DNA from: Phycisphaerae bacterium
Lineage (GTDB): Bacteria > Planctomycetota > Phycisphaerae > UBA1845
Assembly (NCBI GenBank): GCA_022072505.1
Contig: JAJVHU010000058.1
Coordinates: 28,165 to 92,164, forward strand
DNA: 64,000 nucleotides
Direction of reading: 5' to 3'
The position numbers and the translations under genes are program-made. Within the stretch, counting starts at the first letter, position 1. Every line of letters starts with the position of its first letter. The notes beneath the pieces were generated by a model that was not told the origin of the DNA, did not search any database, and was given only the letters and a program-made list of their open reading frames with translations. Shown one piece after another: positions 53,942 through 62,922 of this stretch.

Positions 53942-55675
53942 TCAGTTGCACGTCGTCGACCGCGTGAACTGCGGACACTCGACGATGAACACGGTGTGCG
54001 CGCCGCTCTGACCGGTCCACTTGACCTTCCCTTTCCCGCGGTCGTTGATCGTCAGCGTCCGCCGGTCGCCGTTGTTGTCCACCGTCAGGATCGTGCCTGC
54101 CGCCAGCGTCGAAACCACCTTCGCCTTCAGCCGCCCGTTGATGCAGCCGACGTTGAACTTGTCGATGCGGTTGCAGTCCGCGCCCTCGCATTCGTCGGGA
54201 ATCCAGTTGTGGTTGGCGTCGCCGCTGCGCCCGGAGGCGATGTCGTCTCCGTCATGCACGCCGTTGCCGTTGCAGTCCACCGCGACGCGCATGTAATACA
54301 CGTCCTGCTCGTTGTTGAGCGTCGTCGCGTACGCCAGATGCGCGCCCACGCCGTCCGAAATCATGTGATAGTAGTCGCCGATTTTGTTCTGCTGAGGCCA
54401 GCCGACGCTCGAGTTCCACTCAGGTCCGGTGGCCTCGTTCGGCGACCACGTGGCGCCGCCGTCGGTCGAGTACGCGTAGAAGGTCTGACAGCGGAACGTG
54501 TTGCCCGTGTTGCGCGTGTCGTTCCAGACCGCGTCGAGCCGTCCGCTCGGCGCGATCGACATCGTTCCGAACCACTGCCACGCCGTCGTGCTCGCGTCGT
54601 CGTTGACCCGCACGGGCGCGCTCCAGGTGGCGCCGCCGTCCGTGCTGCGGACCACCTTCACGTCCGCGGGGTCGTTCCCCGACGGATCGACCGTGGAGAG
54701 CAGGTACAGGTGGCCGTTGCGCGGCCCCCCGGACGTGTCCACCGCGATGTAAAGCTGGCCCGCCAACCCCTCGGGGTTCGGTCCGCCGAACGCGACGACC
54801 GTCCCCCCCAGGTTGATCGAAGCATTGCGCGTCGAAAACGTCGGCGTCTGCCCGGGATCATCCGCGTTGGTCGAGCGCACGACAATGAACGTGGAGAACG
54901 CGTCGCTCCCGCAGACATACAGATCGCCGTTTCCCGCCACCGCGAGCGTCCCCCAGATCGGCGAACTCGGCAGCGTGATCGGGTTCAGGTAGCTCAACCC
55001 GCCGTCCGTCGAACGCGTGAAGATCCGGTTTCCGCAGCAACCCGCCGCCGTGCTCCACGCCAGATAGAGGTGCCCGTCGCCCATCCCGCCGGTCGTGTCG
55101 ATCGCCATCCACTCCTTGTCCCCGCCGTAAGCGGCGATCGGCGAGCCGAACGTCGCCCCGCCGTCGGTGGAGAGGAACATGTCGCACAGAAAGTTGTTCT
55201 TCAACGTGCAGTAGTAGATCGTCCCCGCGCGGTCCGCCGCCAGCACCGGGTCGCTGCGGAACGTCCCGTTCGTCAGCACCCCCGGAAACGTCCACGTCTG
55301 TCCCCCGTCCGTCGTGAACGCCCGACCGGCCTCGCGGAAGTTGTTGTTCACCGTGTCGAACTGCCGCCATCCGATCGCCATCCGGTTCGGATTCGTCGGG
55401 TCGAGGGCGATCGACGGTTCGTTGGCCGCGTCGCCGAGAATGTTGTCCCCCTGACCGTTGACGTTCACCTGGACCGTGGTGTACCGCCCCTGACCGTACT
55501 CGAACCGCACCGCCGGGCAGACGCCGATCGGTTCGACGTCGTCGTCCGGAGTCATGTCCTGCGTTTCATGCGGCACGGTGCGCGGATCCGCCGGCGGCTG
55601 CTCCTCCTGACCCGCCGCCGCAAGCGCCGTCAGCGCGAACCCCAACCCCGCCACGCAAATCATCGAAAGCTTCAT
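53942..55675 (-). CDS. Secreted BNR-repeat protein with calcium-binding and shared C-terminal domains
   Basis: A 577-residue exported protein. A signal peptide (ICVAGLGFALTALAAAGQ) leads to a six-bladed propeller with several Asp boxes (STDGGATF, STDGGLSY, STDGGATW twice, TTDGGQTW), as in sialidases and related glycan-binding proteins; no sialidase Arg triad was traced, so enzyme activity is doubtful. Residues near 480-510 hold DCNGNGVHDGDDIASG and DANHNWIPDECEG, calcium-binding and typical of planctomycetes. The last about 80 residues repeat the domain seen at the end of the 16703-17836 protein. Confidence 0.82.
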   Translation of the reverse strand: MKLSMICVAGLGFALTALAAAGQEEQPPADPRTVPHETQDMTPDDDVEPIGVCPAVRFEYGQGRYTTVQVNVNGQGDNILGDAANEPSIALDPTNPNRMAIGWRQFDTVNNNFREAGRAFTTDGGQTWTFPGVLTNGTFRSDPVLAADRAGTIYYCTLKNNFLCDMFLSTDGGATFGSPIAAYGGDKEWMAIDTTGGMGDGHLYLAWSTAAGCCGNRIFTRSTDGGLSYLNPITLPSSPIWGTLAVAGNGDLYVCGSDAFSTFIVVRSTNADDPGQTPTFSTRNASINLGGTVVAFGGPNPEGLAGQLYIAVDTSGGPRNGHLYLLSTVDPSGNDPADVKVVRSTDGGATWSAPVRVNDDASTTAWQWFGTMSIAPSGRLDAVWNDTRNTGNTFRCQTFYAYSTDGGATWSPNEATGPEWNSSVGWPQQNKIGDYYHMISDGVGAHLAYATTLNNEQDVYYMRVAVDCNGNGVHDGDDIASGRSGDANHNWIPDECEGADCNRIDKFNVGCINGRLKAKVVSTLAAGTILTVDNNGDRRTLTINDRGKGKVKWTGQSGAHTVFIVECPQFTRSTTCN

Positions 55676-55794
55676 ATTCGCTCCCCTCAGCGAAAGGCAT
55701 GCCCACCCCGGCTGCGTCGATCCGACGCGACCCCATCATCCTAGTTCCCGCCGGGCCGAAAAACAATGCGCAGGCGGGCCGGGGGGCGCGGATC

Positions 55795-55833
55795 GCGAAG
55801 CTCTGCTTCGCCTGCTGCGGACCGGAGGTCCGC
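55795..55833. repeat. REP-like double hairpin (GCGAAGC / GCGGACC type), second copy
   Basis: GCGAAGC-TCT-GCTTCGC (55795-55811) and GCGGACC-GGA-GGTCCGC (55817-55833), the same two stems as at 2048-2107, here only five bases apart. A weaker ACCGGAGGT follows at 55858. It lies in the gap between the BNR protein and the TPR protein, upstream of the former. Confidence 0.75.
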
Positions 55834-55967
55834 GACCCGCGAAGGCGACGCATGTGAACCGGAGGTCCGGAGTTCAGGTCGATGCAAAGATCCTGCAACG
55901 GGAAACAAGAGCGAATACGCGCAGCGCGGCGGAAGGACAGCGCGGCGGAAGGGGAGCGTCTCCGGTC

Positions 55968-56291
55968 TCACCGCGGCGTGGCCCGGACCCGAGCGAGCAA
56001 CTCCGACATCTCGGCGAGGGCGTGGGCGTTGTCCACCCGGCGGGCGGCCTCGACCCCGGCCTCCAGCGTCGCCTGCGCCTCGGCGATGCGGTCCAGGGCG
56101 AGCTGCGCCAGCGCCTTGTGATGATACCCGGCGGTGTAATCCGGATCGATCGACAGCAGGCGGTCGAACCGGGCGACCGCACCGGCGTAGTCCTCCGACT
56201 TCACCAGCTCCATCGCCACGCCGAAGTTGAGGAACGCGTCCTGCGGTTCACGCTCCAGCATCTTGTTCAGTTTCTCAAGCCGCGTCGTCAT
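55968..56291 (-). CDS. Small TPR protein
   Basis: A 107-residue soluble protein consisting of about three tetratricopeptide repeats (NFGVAMELVKSEDYAGAVAR, AGYHHKALAQLALDRIAEAQ), so a protein-binding adaptor. It has no signal peptide. The partner is unknown. Confidence 0.75.
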   Translation of the reverse strand: MTTRLEKLNKMLEREPQDAFLNFGVAMELVKSEDYAGAVARFDRLLSIDPDYTAGYHHKALAQLALDRIAEAQATLEAGVEAARRVDNAHALAEMSELLARVRATPR

Positions 56292-56431
56292 GATCGGTCG
56301 TGTTTACGTAGACCCCTCGCGTCAGCGATCAGGTTAACGCCGTGCGTGGCGGCAGCCAAGCGGCGCTGATGAGAGGCCAGAGGCGGCAGCGTTTCGTTGT
56401 AACAGGGAACCTTTAGTGGGATAGCGGCGGT

Positions 56432-56887
56432 TTATTGGGCGCGTTCGGCGCCGATCGATGTTCCGCATTCAGTACATCGCCCCGAGGTGTTCCCCGTCAG
56501 ATTGTACCCGCAGGCGAGACAACATCCCGGCGGCGGGCGGCGGCTGCGGCGCCAGAGCACGACCGTGGCAACCAGCGACGTCAGCGCAAAAGGCCAGATC
56601 GGCGCCTCCGCCGCCTGCGGGAAGTACCCGCCGGCCATCGAGGCGCCGGCGCCGTCCACGATCAGTCCGCTGGGGTAAGTCGCGTCCCAGCGCCACAGGT
56701 GCATCCGACCGTGGACCAGCGCCGCGGACACCGTCTTCCCCTGCCAGCCGAACATCAGCGCCCGGCTGGCGAGTTCCGCAAACGTGAGCATCAACGTGAT
56801 GCCTGCGCACAGGACGCTCGCCAGGCGCGCCGTCCGCCGCCGACCTCGCAGACGTGATACCTCAGCCTTTTCGATCGTCGCGGTCAT
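56432..56887 (-). CDS. Membrane protein with C-terminal CxxCGYxLxGN zinc ribbon
   Basis: A 151-residue protein. Two membrane helices (SVLCAGITLMLTFAELASRA and IWPFALTSLVATVVLW) flank an exposed loop; the cytosolic C-terminus carries CLACGYNLTGNTSGRCTECG, a zinc ribbon found in large numbers in planctomycetes and rarely elsewhere. The function of the family is not established. Confidence 0.75.
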   Translation of the reverse strand: MTATIEKAEVSRLRGRRRTARLASVLCAGITLMLTFAELASRALMFGWQGKTVSAALVHGRMHLWRWDATYPSGLIVDGAGASMAGGYFPQAAEAPIWPFALTSLVATVVLWRRSRRPPPGCCLACGYNLTGNTSGRCTECGTSIGAERAQ

Positions 56888-57001
56888 CCGGATCGCGTTT
56901 TACCGAAAACGGCGGCGGGGCGCAAGGATTTCCTGGAGAAGGCGGCGGGTGGTCTCGGCGGGGCGGACGAGCCCGTGAGTGTCTCCGGTTCGGTATGCCG
57001 A

Positions 57002-57007
57002 TATAAT
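57002..57007 (+). promoter_or_regulatory. Perfect -10 hexamer upstream of glmS
   Basis: TATAAT stands about 120 bases before the glmS start. No good -35 hexamer is visible at 16-18 bases, so the promoter is tentative. Confidence 0.35.
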
Positions 57008-57103
57008 GATGCGGAGCGCGTGGCGGGAGCGCGGAATCTGCGCGGGGGGACGAGTCGCGGCGCTGAAACGTGCGGATGCGGCTCGGATGGGCGGCTAACA
57101 GCT

Positions 57104-57122
57104 AGGAGCTAGCAGCTAGGAG
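57104..57122 (+). promoter_or_regulatory. Duplicated Shine-Dalgarno before glmS
   Basis: AGGAG occurs at 57104-57108 and 57118-57122 within a 14-base direct repeat of the kind AGCTAGGAGCTAGC. The second is five bases from the ATG and is the likely ribosome site. Confidence 0.55.
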
Positions 57123-57127
57123 CGTTC

Positions 57128-58954
57128 ATGTGCGGCATCGTGGGGTATCTGGGTCCGAAACCGGCGCTTCCCGTCGTCATTGAGGGCATCAAGCGGCTGG
57201 AGTACCGCGGGTATGACTCGGCGGGCGTCGCGGTCGTCGCGGACGGACGGCTCGACGTGCGCAAATCCGCCGGGCGAATTCACGTGCTTGAGCAGGGGCT
57301 GGACCTCGACACGAACGAGGGGCGCCTCGCCATCGCGCACACCCGCTGGGCGACGCACGGCGCGCCGAACGACGTCAACGCCCACCCGCATCTGGACGCC
57401 TCCGGGCGCATCGCCCTCGTTCACAACGGAATCATCGAGAACTACCAGGCGCTGCGCACGTACCTGAAGCAGCAGGGCGTGAAGCTCGTCAGCGACACGG
57501 ATACGGAGTGTCTTGTGCAGATGATCGGGCTGCGCTACCGCGGCGACCTCGAGCAGGCCGTGCGCGAGGTGCTGCACGACATCGACGGCACTTACGGCAT
57601 CGCGGCGATCTGCAAGGAGGAGCCCGGCGTGCTCGTCGCCGCGCGGAAGGGCAGCCCGCTCATCGTCGGGATCGGCAAGGACGAGTTCATTCTCGCGTCC
57701 GACGCGGCGGCGATCCTGGCGCACACCAGCCACGTGATCTACCTCTCCGACGGCGAGATGGTGCGCATCTCGAGGGACGGCGTGCGCACCACGACGCTCA
57801 ACGCCGTGCCCGTCACCAAGGAACTCGAGCAGATCGAGTGGACGCTGGAGCAGATCGAGCTGGGCGGCCACGAGCATTACATGGCGAAGGAGATTTTCGA
57901 GCAGCCCGAGGCGCTGCGCAACTGCATGCGCGGTCGCGTGGACGGGAAGGCGGGCAGCGTCCACCTCGGCGGACTGGCGGAGCACTGGCGCGACCTGACG
58001 CGGGCGCGGCGGATCATCCTCACCGGCTGCGGGACGGCGTGGCATGCGGCGCTCGTCGGGGAATATCTTTTTGAAGAGCTTGCCCGCGTCCCGACGGAGA
58101 CGGAATACGCCAGCGAATTCCGCTACCGCAACCCGATCATCGAGGACGGCACGGTGGTGATCGCCATCTCGCAGAGCGGAGAGACGCTCGACACGTACGC
58201 CGCCCTGCGGGAGGCGAAGCAGCGCGGGGCGCTCTCGCTCGGAGTGGTCAACGTCGTCGGTTCGACGATCGCCCGCGACACCGACGCCGGCGTGTATCTG
58301 CACGTCGGACCGGAGATCGGCGTCGCGAGCACGAAGGCGTTTTCGGGGCAGGTCACGGTGCTGGCGATGATCGCCGCGGCGCTGGGCCGGCGCAAGCACA
58401 TGTCGCAGTCCTCGATGGAGCAGTTCCTCTCGGCGCTCGCCGAAGTGCCGGATAAGATGCAGCGCATCCTCGAGCAGGCCGACCTCTGCCGCGACGTCGC
58501 CCGACGCTTCCACGAGCGCGACAACTGGCTGTACCTCGGCCGCGGATACAACTATCCCGTCGCGCTCGAAGGGGCGCTCAAACTCAAGGAAATCAGCTAC
58601 ATCCACGCCGAGGGGCTGCCCGCCGCCGAGGTCAAGCATGGCCCGCTCGCGCTCATCGAGGAAGGCATGCCCGTCGTCTTCATCGCCCCCAACGGCTTCC
58701 AGTACGACAAGATTGTCAACAACATCATGGAAGTGAGAAGCCGCGGCGGGCACGTCATCGCCATCGCCACCGAGGGCAACCGCGAAGTGGCCAGGCTCGT
58801 CGAGCAGGTCATCTACGTCCCCGACATCATCGACCCGCTCCAGCCGCTGCTGACCGTCGTCCCGTTGCAACTGATCGCGTATCACGCGGCGGTTCTGCGC
58901 CACTGCAACGTGGACAAACCGCGCAACCTAGCCAAGAGCGTGACCGTGGAATAA
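57128..58954 (+). CDS. glmS: Glutamine--fructose-6-phosphate aminotransferase
   Basis: First enzyme of UDP-GlcNAc synthesis: fructose-6-P plus glutamine gives glucosamine-6-P. The 608 residues are of normal length. MCGIVGYLG puts the catalytic Cys at position 2 once Met is removed; the class II glutaminase domain (HTRWATHGAPN, HNGIIENY) is followed by two SIS sugar-isomerase domains (ILTGCGTAWHAALVGEYLFE, AISQSGETLDTYAALREAK, and the C-terminal LPAAEVKHGPLALIEEGMP). No ribozyme-type leader was recognised upstream. The product feeds wall, lipid A (LpxI) and surface polysaccharide (WecA-like) pathways represented in this window. Confidence 0.97.
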   Translation: MCGIVGYLGPKPALPVVIEGIKRLEYRGYDSAGVAVVADGRLDVRKSAGRIHVLEQGLDLDTNEGRLAIAHTRWATHGAPNDVNAHPHLDASGRIALVHNGIIENYQALRTYLKQQGVKLVSDTDTECLVQMIGLRYRGDLEQAVREVLHDIDGTYGIAAICKEEPGVLVAARKGSPLIVGIGKDEFILASDAAAILAHTSHVIYLSDGEMVRISRDGVRTTTLNAVPVTKELEQIEWTLEQIELGGHEHYMAKEIFEQPEALRNCMRGRVDGKAGSVHLGGLAEHWRDLTRARRIILTGCGTAWHAALVGEYLFEELARVPTETEYASEFRYRNPIIEDGTVVIAISQSGETLDTYAALREAKQRGALSLGVVNVVGSTIARDTDAGVYLHVGPEIGVASTKAFSGQVTVLAMIAAALGRRKHMSQSSMEQFLSALAEVPDKMQRILEQADLCRDVARRFHERDNWLYLGRGYNYPVALEGALKLKEISYIHAEGLPAAEVKHGPLALIEEGMPVVFIAPNGFQYDKIVNNIMEVRSRGGHVIAIATEGNREVARLVEQVIYVPDIIDPLQPLLTVVPLQLIAYHAAVLRHCNVDKPRNLAKSVTVE

Positions 58955-59226
58955 CGAGAAGACCCGCGATCGTAACGCGATCCTAAGAAGGTGTTCTTAC
59001 TCCGCCCGGACCCGGAGGTTTTGAACCAGCGTCTCCTGAATCTCTCCATCTGACTCCGGTGCATCCCGCTTCGCCGATGGTCCCGCAGGATCGTCGGGCG
59101 CATTCGCCTCAATCCCGACGAACACGCGGGTCGTGGTTCAGTTTCGGAATCCCCCGCGAACCGTCAGAATCATCAGGCGTTTCCGGACCCCGCCGAGACG
59201 CAGCGTCGTCGTGCGCCTTCGCCTCA

Positions 59227-59410
59227 CCTGAATCTCCACCCGGCTCCGGTTGTGACATGCCCCCGAGCGTCATCCGAGATCCTCCGTGCGTCCTCCGAGA
59301 GCCGTAGCCCCTACCTTCTTGACAATTGTCAATATCGACAGGGGCGCTGGAAAACAGCCCGGCACGCCGGTGCCGGGAAGCCGTCACGGAGGATCCGCAA
59401 GTCCCGGAGG
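59227..59410. repeat. Long dispersed intergenic repeat, copy 3 (inverted), with inserted palindrome
   Basis: Reverse complement of copies 1 and 2, from CCTGAATCTCCACCCGGCTC to CAAGTCCCGGAGG. Within it, where copies 1 and 2 read CGCCCCT-ACCGG..., about 25 extra bases carry the perfect palindrome TTGACAATTGTCAA (59319-59332). The plus strand reads TGALENSPARRC in one frame. The wider gap 58955-59676 holds nothing else recognised, apart from a shorter shared segment near 59018-59065 like 1619-1668. Confidence 0.7.
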
Positions 59411-59676
59411 CAGATGGAGACTCCGGACTGTTTAACCGTTGCCCTTCGATCAAGATCGATCTCGTCGTGAAGACCTGCCGGATGCTGGTTTACGATCGGC
59501 GTGCTGATGTCCGATCTCGAACAGCCCCGCGATCAGCGCCCGGCTGAACCCACAGCGTCTTATCCGCAAAGCGGCACTCGACGCGCGTGTGACCGTCGTC
59601 GGATGGGTCGAGGATGATTTCGCCGAGGGCAGAAGCGGGGTTGGGTTTCAGAACGGAGTCTCCATTTTGGTTTGCG

Positions 59677-60453
59677 TCAGGCCAGGATCGGCAACGTGCG
59701 CGTCACCCGAGTGCCCGCCTGGAGGCTGGAGGCCTGTCGGGGCATTCCGTCGTAGGTTCGGCCGTTCAATTCCCGGCCCGCGCGGTGCTTCTGCACGCCG
59801 CCCCACTGTTTGAAGAAGAAGGCGACGCCCGCGCGCCGGCATTGGCGGCGGATGGATTCGACCCAGGATCGCTGCATCGTTCGCGCCCCGGGACCGGACT
59901 CGCCGCCCACGATCACCCATGAGATGCCGTCCAGCGGCAAGTTGTCCAACGGTCCGATGAGCGGCTCGCACGACAGGAATCTGACACCACCTGCTTCCGC
60001 CACGGGAACGCTGCGCAAATCATCGACGCGGTGCAGAACGCGCGCGTCCTCGATGCTGACGCCCATCCAGATGTTCGCGGGCCAAGGAAGCCCCGGCGCA
60101 AGTTCCGCAAGTCGCGCGCTGCGCTTGGTGAGCACTTGAAAGGTATGCTGCGGACAGGCCTGCATGGTGTCGAACACGCGGCGGATGAAGTCGGCGGGAA
60201 TCCTCTCGTGAAACAGGTCGCTCATGGAGTTGACGAAGATCACCCGCGGTGAACGCATCCGCCGCGGCAGGTCCACAAGATCGTCGTGCAGCGTCACCTC
60301 GAAGCCGTTCTCGTACCGCCCGTTGCCCATCGCGCGCAGCCGCTTGGCCATGCGCTCGGCATAGCAATGTCGGCAGCCTTCGCTGACCTTGGAGCACCCG
60401 GTGACGGGGTTCCAGGTGAATTCGGTCCATTCGATGGAGGACAAGGCCGTCAT
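59677..60453 (-). CDS. DUF5131 (phage gp37/gp68 family) protein
   Basis: A 258-residue protein. IEWTEFTWNPVTGCSKVSEG followed by CRHCYAERMAKRL gives the C-x6-C-x2-C cluster at the start of DUF5131, and SCEPLIGPL, WVIVGGESGPGAR and FFKQWGG are its other hallmarks. The Cys pattern suggests an iron-sulfur or radical-SAM-like centre; the function is unknown. Members often travel with phages, mobile elements and the three-Cys-motif partner TcmP. Here its nearest neighbour, five bases away, is a DNA methyltransferase. ATG 60453 fits the family start; the longer frame begins at 60516. Confidence 0.85.
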   Translation of the reverse strand: MTALSSIEWTEFTWNPVTGCSKVSEGCRHCYAERMAKRLRAMGNGRYENGFEVTLHDDLVDLPRRMRSPRVIFVNSMSDLFHERIPADFIRRVFDTMQACPQHTFQVLTKRSARLAELAPGLPWPANIWMGVSIEDARVLHRVDDLRSVPVAEAGGVRFLSCEPLIGPLDNLPLDGISWVIVGGESGPGARTMQRSWVESIRRQCRRAGVAFFFKQWGGVQKHRAGRELNGRTYDGMPRQASSLQAGTRVTRTLPILA

Positions 60454-60458
60454 TCCGC

Positions 60459-62027
60459 TCAAGGGTTGAAGAGCATGGGTTCCTTCGGCTGACCTCGACT
60501 TATCGGTTTGGACCAAAGATGTGACTTACCATCGTAAACCCAACCTCTTGCGGCCAATTCGGCTTGGAATTCTCGCCGATCCAAACTAAGAGTGCTTAGC
60601 GATTGCCGACGCCATAGCTCGATCACGACCGCATTGAGCAACTGCTCGCTAGTGAAGACCGCCGGCCCCCTGGACAAACACGCATCGAACGCGTCAGCCA
60701 AGGCCGAGCGAGCGTTCCCGTTCGCAGGAGGAGTAACGATCGTCGTTCTTCGTTCGGAACTTCGCGCCTTATAGAAGGTTAGAATCATTTCACCTGAGAT
60801 AACGCTTTCCGAATTGCGTTTCTTGTGCATCGACCAGATCACGTCGCCCGTCTGTGTGATAGCAGCGCGCAATTCTCCCCCATGCTCGCCTACCGTTTCC
60901 AGAATGGTGGAGAAGTAACTCACATCCCAATGCTGGAAAACGACGGACAGCCAGCGACCGGGCTTGAGCAGCCGCAAACAGGCCTCCATGCTTCGTCGGA
61001 GGCTTGTCTTATAATGGTCTTCGGTGAGCTTTTTTTCCCCGCCGACGATCGTTTCGTTGCGTTTCGCATCCTCTGGCACCTCAAATCCCAACCAATGGTT
61101 CCACAGCACCGAAAGGTCAAGATAGGAGATGAAGCCGCCGTACGGTGGATCAGTGAAAATATAGTCGACGGACTCTCTCCCCAGGATCTGATCCAATGTC
61201 GCTGCGTCATGGGATGTCGCTCTGAAGCCCTGTGTGCTGTCGAGCGTGAGTACTCCTCGGGATTGCTGCTCTCGATACTTTTTCAGTCGAAGTACTTCTT
61301 CCTTGGCTGCCCTCACATTCTCAAAACGCCCTTGAAATGTGCTCCAAATGGGCAATTCAATGCATTCCTTCGCAAGTTTGTATCGGTAAATGCTGAAAAT
61401 GCTAGACCCACCGCGGCTCTCAGCGCGTCCCTTGGCGGAAAGGAAGGTCTTATTGAGCTTGGCCACGGAGGCTGACCAGGCGAGGAGCAGGAGACTCCGG
61501 ACAACCCCATCGGCTTCTCGATCAATCGTGTTCTTGAGCAACGCCAGTCCGGCGAGCTGTCGCCGAGTAAACAGGTCATAGAAATTCTCGGCATCGGATG
61601 TCCGCGGAAGTCGGATATTCTCAGGCAGAGTCAGTCGCTCCAAGAGGCGCTCGGCGCCATCGGGGTTCACGTCGAGTTCGTCAAGTTGCGCCCGGCAGGA
61701 GTATTCGATTCGCCCAAACGCCTCCATTAGGGGCGCGGTTGATCGCAACGTAGTATCAACAACGCAGGTGGCGATGAAGTTAGCAAATGGGTTCAGATCG
61801 TTCTGAATTGCCAGTCGTCCGAGAAGAAATGCCTCGATTGCGGTGACGCCGCTGCCCCCGAACGGGTCCACAACAGTGTCGCCCCGCTGCGAATAACGCT
61901 CAAGATATGCACGAACCACATTGGCAGGGCGTCGAGTGAAGTACGGATGTACCCCGTAGTGCCGTGAGTCGCCCTGCCTTACAGCAGGAATCGCTTTAAG
62001 TATGGGTTCAATGGAGTCGCGGTTCAT
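60459..62027 (-). CDS. DNA methyltransferase (N4/N6 amino type)
   Basis: A 522-residue SAM-dependent DNA methyltransferase. Motif I is DPFGGSG at 54-60 and the catalytic motif IV is DPPY at 293-296 (YIFTDPPYGGFISYL). The 230 residues between them probably carry target recognition, the alpha-class order. LKPGRWLSVVFQHWD is motif V-VI-like. Its ATG overlaps the stop of the endonuclease gene by ATGA, so both belong to one restriction-modification unit. The base composition is visibly less GC-rich than in flanking genes, a sign of acquisition. Confidence 0.88.
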   Translation of the reverse strand: MNRDSIEPILKAIPAVRQGDSRHYGVHPYFTRRPANVVRAYLERYSQRGDTVVDPFGGSGVTAIEAFLLGRLAIQNDLNPFANFIATCVVDTTLRSTAPLMEAFGRIEYSCRAQLDELDVNPDGAERLLERLTLPENIRLPRTSDAENFYDLFTRRQLAGLALLKNTIDREADGVVRSLLLLAWSASVAKLNKTFLSAKGRAESRGGSSIFSIYRYKLAKECIELPIWSTFQGRFENVRAAKEEVLRLKKYREQQSRGVLTLDSTQGFRATSHDAATLDQILGRESVDYIFTDPPYGGFISYLDLSVLWNHWLGFEVPEDAKRNETIVGGEKKLTEDHYKTSLRRSMEACLRLLKPGRWLSVVFQHWDVSYFSTILETVGEHGGELRAAITQTGDVIWSMHKKRNSESVISGEMILTFYKARSSERRTTIVTPPANGNARSALADAFDACLSRGPAVFTSEQLLNAVVIELWRRQSLSTLSLDRREFQAELAARGWVYDGKSHLWSKPISRGQPKEPMLFNP

Positions 62028-62890
62028 GACGCTTGCAAATACTTGGCTAATTCACGTAGTTCGATGACGTCCACGTGCTCTGGCGGGTTTATCAAGTTGT
62101 GCTCCATGCAGAGCACTACCACTCGCGGCAGATCAGTATACCTCGAAACCTGATAATCGAAGCCCTTTGATCGCGTCTTGATCTCCACCGGGCAAGGATA
62201 CGTCGGAAAGTCGTCGAACTGAAATGTACTGCGTAAACAGTCGTACCCCGTTCCAAGATAGGGTCCGAGTTGGACCCCCAAGTGCGAGAGCGCGCCGCTG
62301 ACGCGAAGTAAATCGGATTCCAGGATACCCTTGTCTTCAGGATTTGAGTGCTCTGACACCACGCGGAGAATCTGGGAGGAGGCCCACGCAACGTCCTTGC
62401 TTGCTCTCGACCTCACACGCGAAATGTGCTCGCGCCAGAACGAGCTCTGGTACTTCGTGTTGAAGGAAAGCGGAAAGTGTGTGCGTTCAAGCGACTGTTG
62501 CCGCTTCGCATCCCTCATTTTCACCGACGTTGGAACGAGGATGAAGTGACCATCCGGGTGAATCTGTCCATCAACTTCGATCCATTCAAAGTCCTTGCCC
62601 GCCTTGAGGCCGTACCAGTGGCGAATCTCCTCCCCGATTGACCGCCCAGCCTTTCCCTGTTGGATACGGTCATGCCCGACACTCCCCTTCAATACTTTGT
62701 CGCCGACCAGCTTGTGATCACGATCCACGGCTTGAAACTCGCTCCGCGTGATCCCGTAGGGCGTTTGAAGCACGACGGGACAGGCGCCGCGCTTCCGTAG
62801 GAACTCCTTGATGTGATCCGGCACGGAATGGAAGTAGTACTGTGGACCGCCCGAAGTGCGACTTGCCGCTTTCGTCTGCTGAAGGTGCAT
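62024..62890 (-). CDS. Putative type II restriction endonuclease
   Basis: A 288-residue protein upstream of, and coupled to, the methyltransferase. VEIKTRSKGFDYQV near residues 235-248 with Asp226/227 before it forms a possible PD-(D/E)xK nuclease core (Glu236, Lys238). The N-terminal half shows no known domain. Position, overlap, low GC and motif together suggest the cognate nuclease, but the family is not recognised. ATG 62890 is chosen; a TTG at 62926 would add 12 residues. The gpmI remnant ends 32 bases upstream. Confidence 0.65.
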   Translation of the reverse strand: MHLQQTKAASRTSGGPQYYFHSVPDHIKEFLRKRGACPVVLQTPYGITRSEFQAVDRDHKLVGDKVLKGSVGHDRIQQGKAGRSIGEEIRHWYGLKAGKDFEWIEVDGQIHPDGHFILVPTSVKMRDAKRQQSLERTHFPLSFNTKYQSSFWREHISRVRSRASKDVAWASSQILRVVSEHSNPEDKGILESDLLRVSGALSHLGVQLGPYLGTGYDCLRSTFQFDDFPTYPCPVEIKTRSKGFDYQVSRYTDLPRVVVLCMEHNLINPPEHVDVIELRELAKYLQAS

Positions 62891-62922
62891 GATTTCGATT
62901 ATCCCTGGTGGACCGGCCTCGC

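Noticed and set aside
56888..57127. Possible glmS ribozyme in the glmS leader
   Set aside because: No recognisable core or GlcN6P-binding segments; only a -10-like hexamer and a duplicated Shine-Dalgarno were seen.
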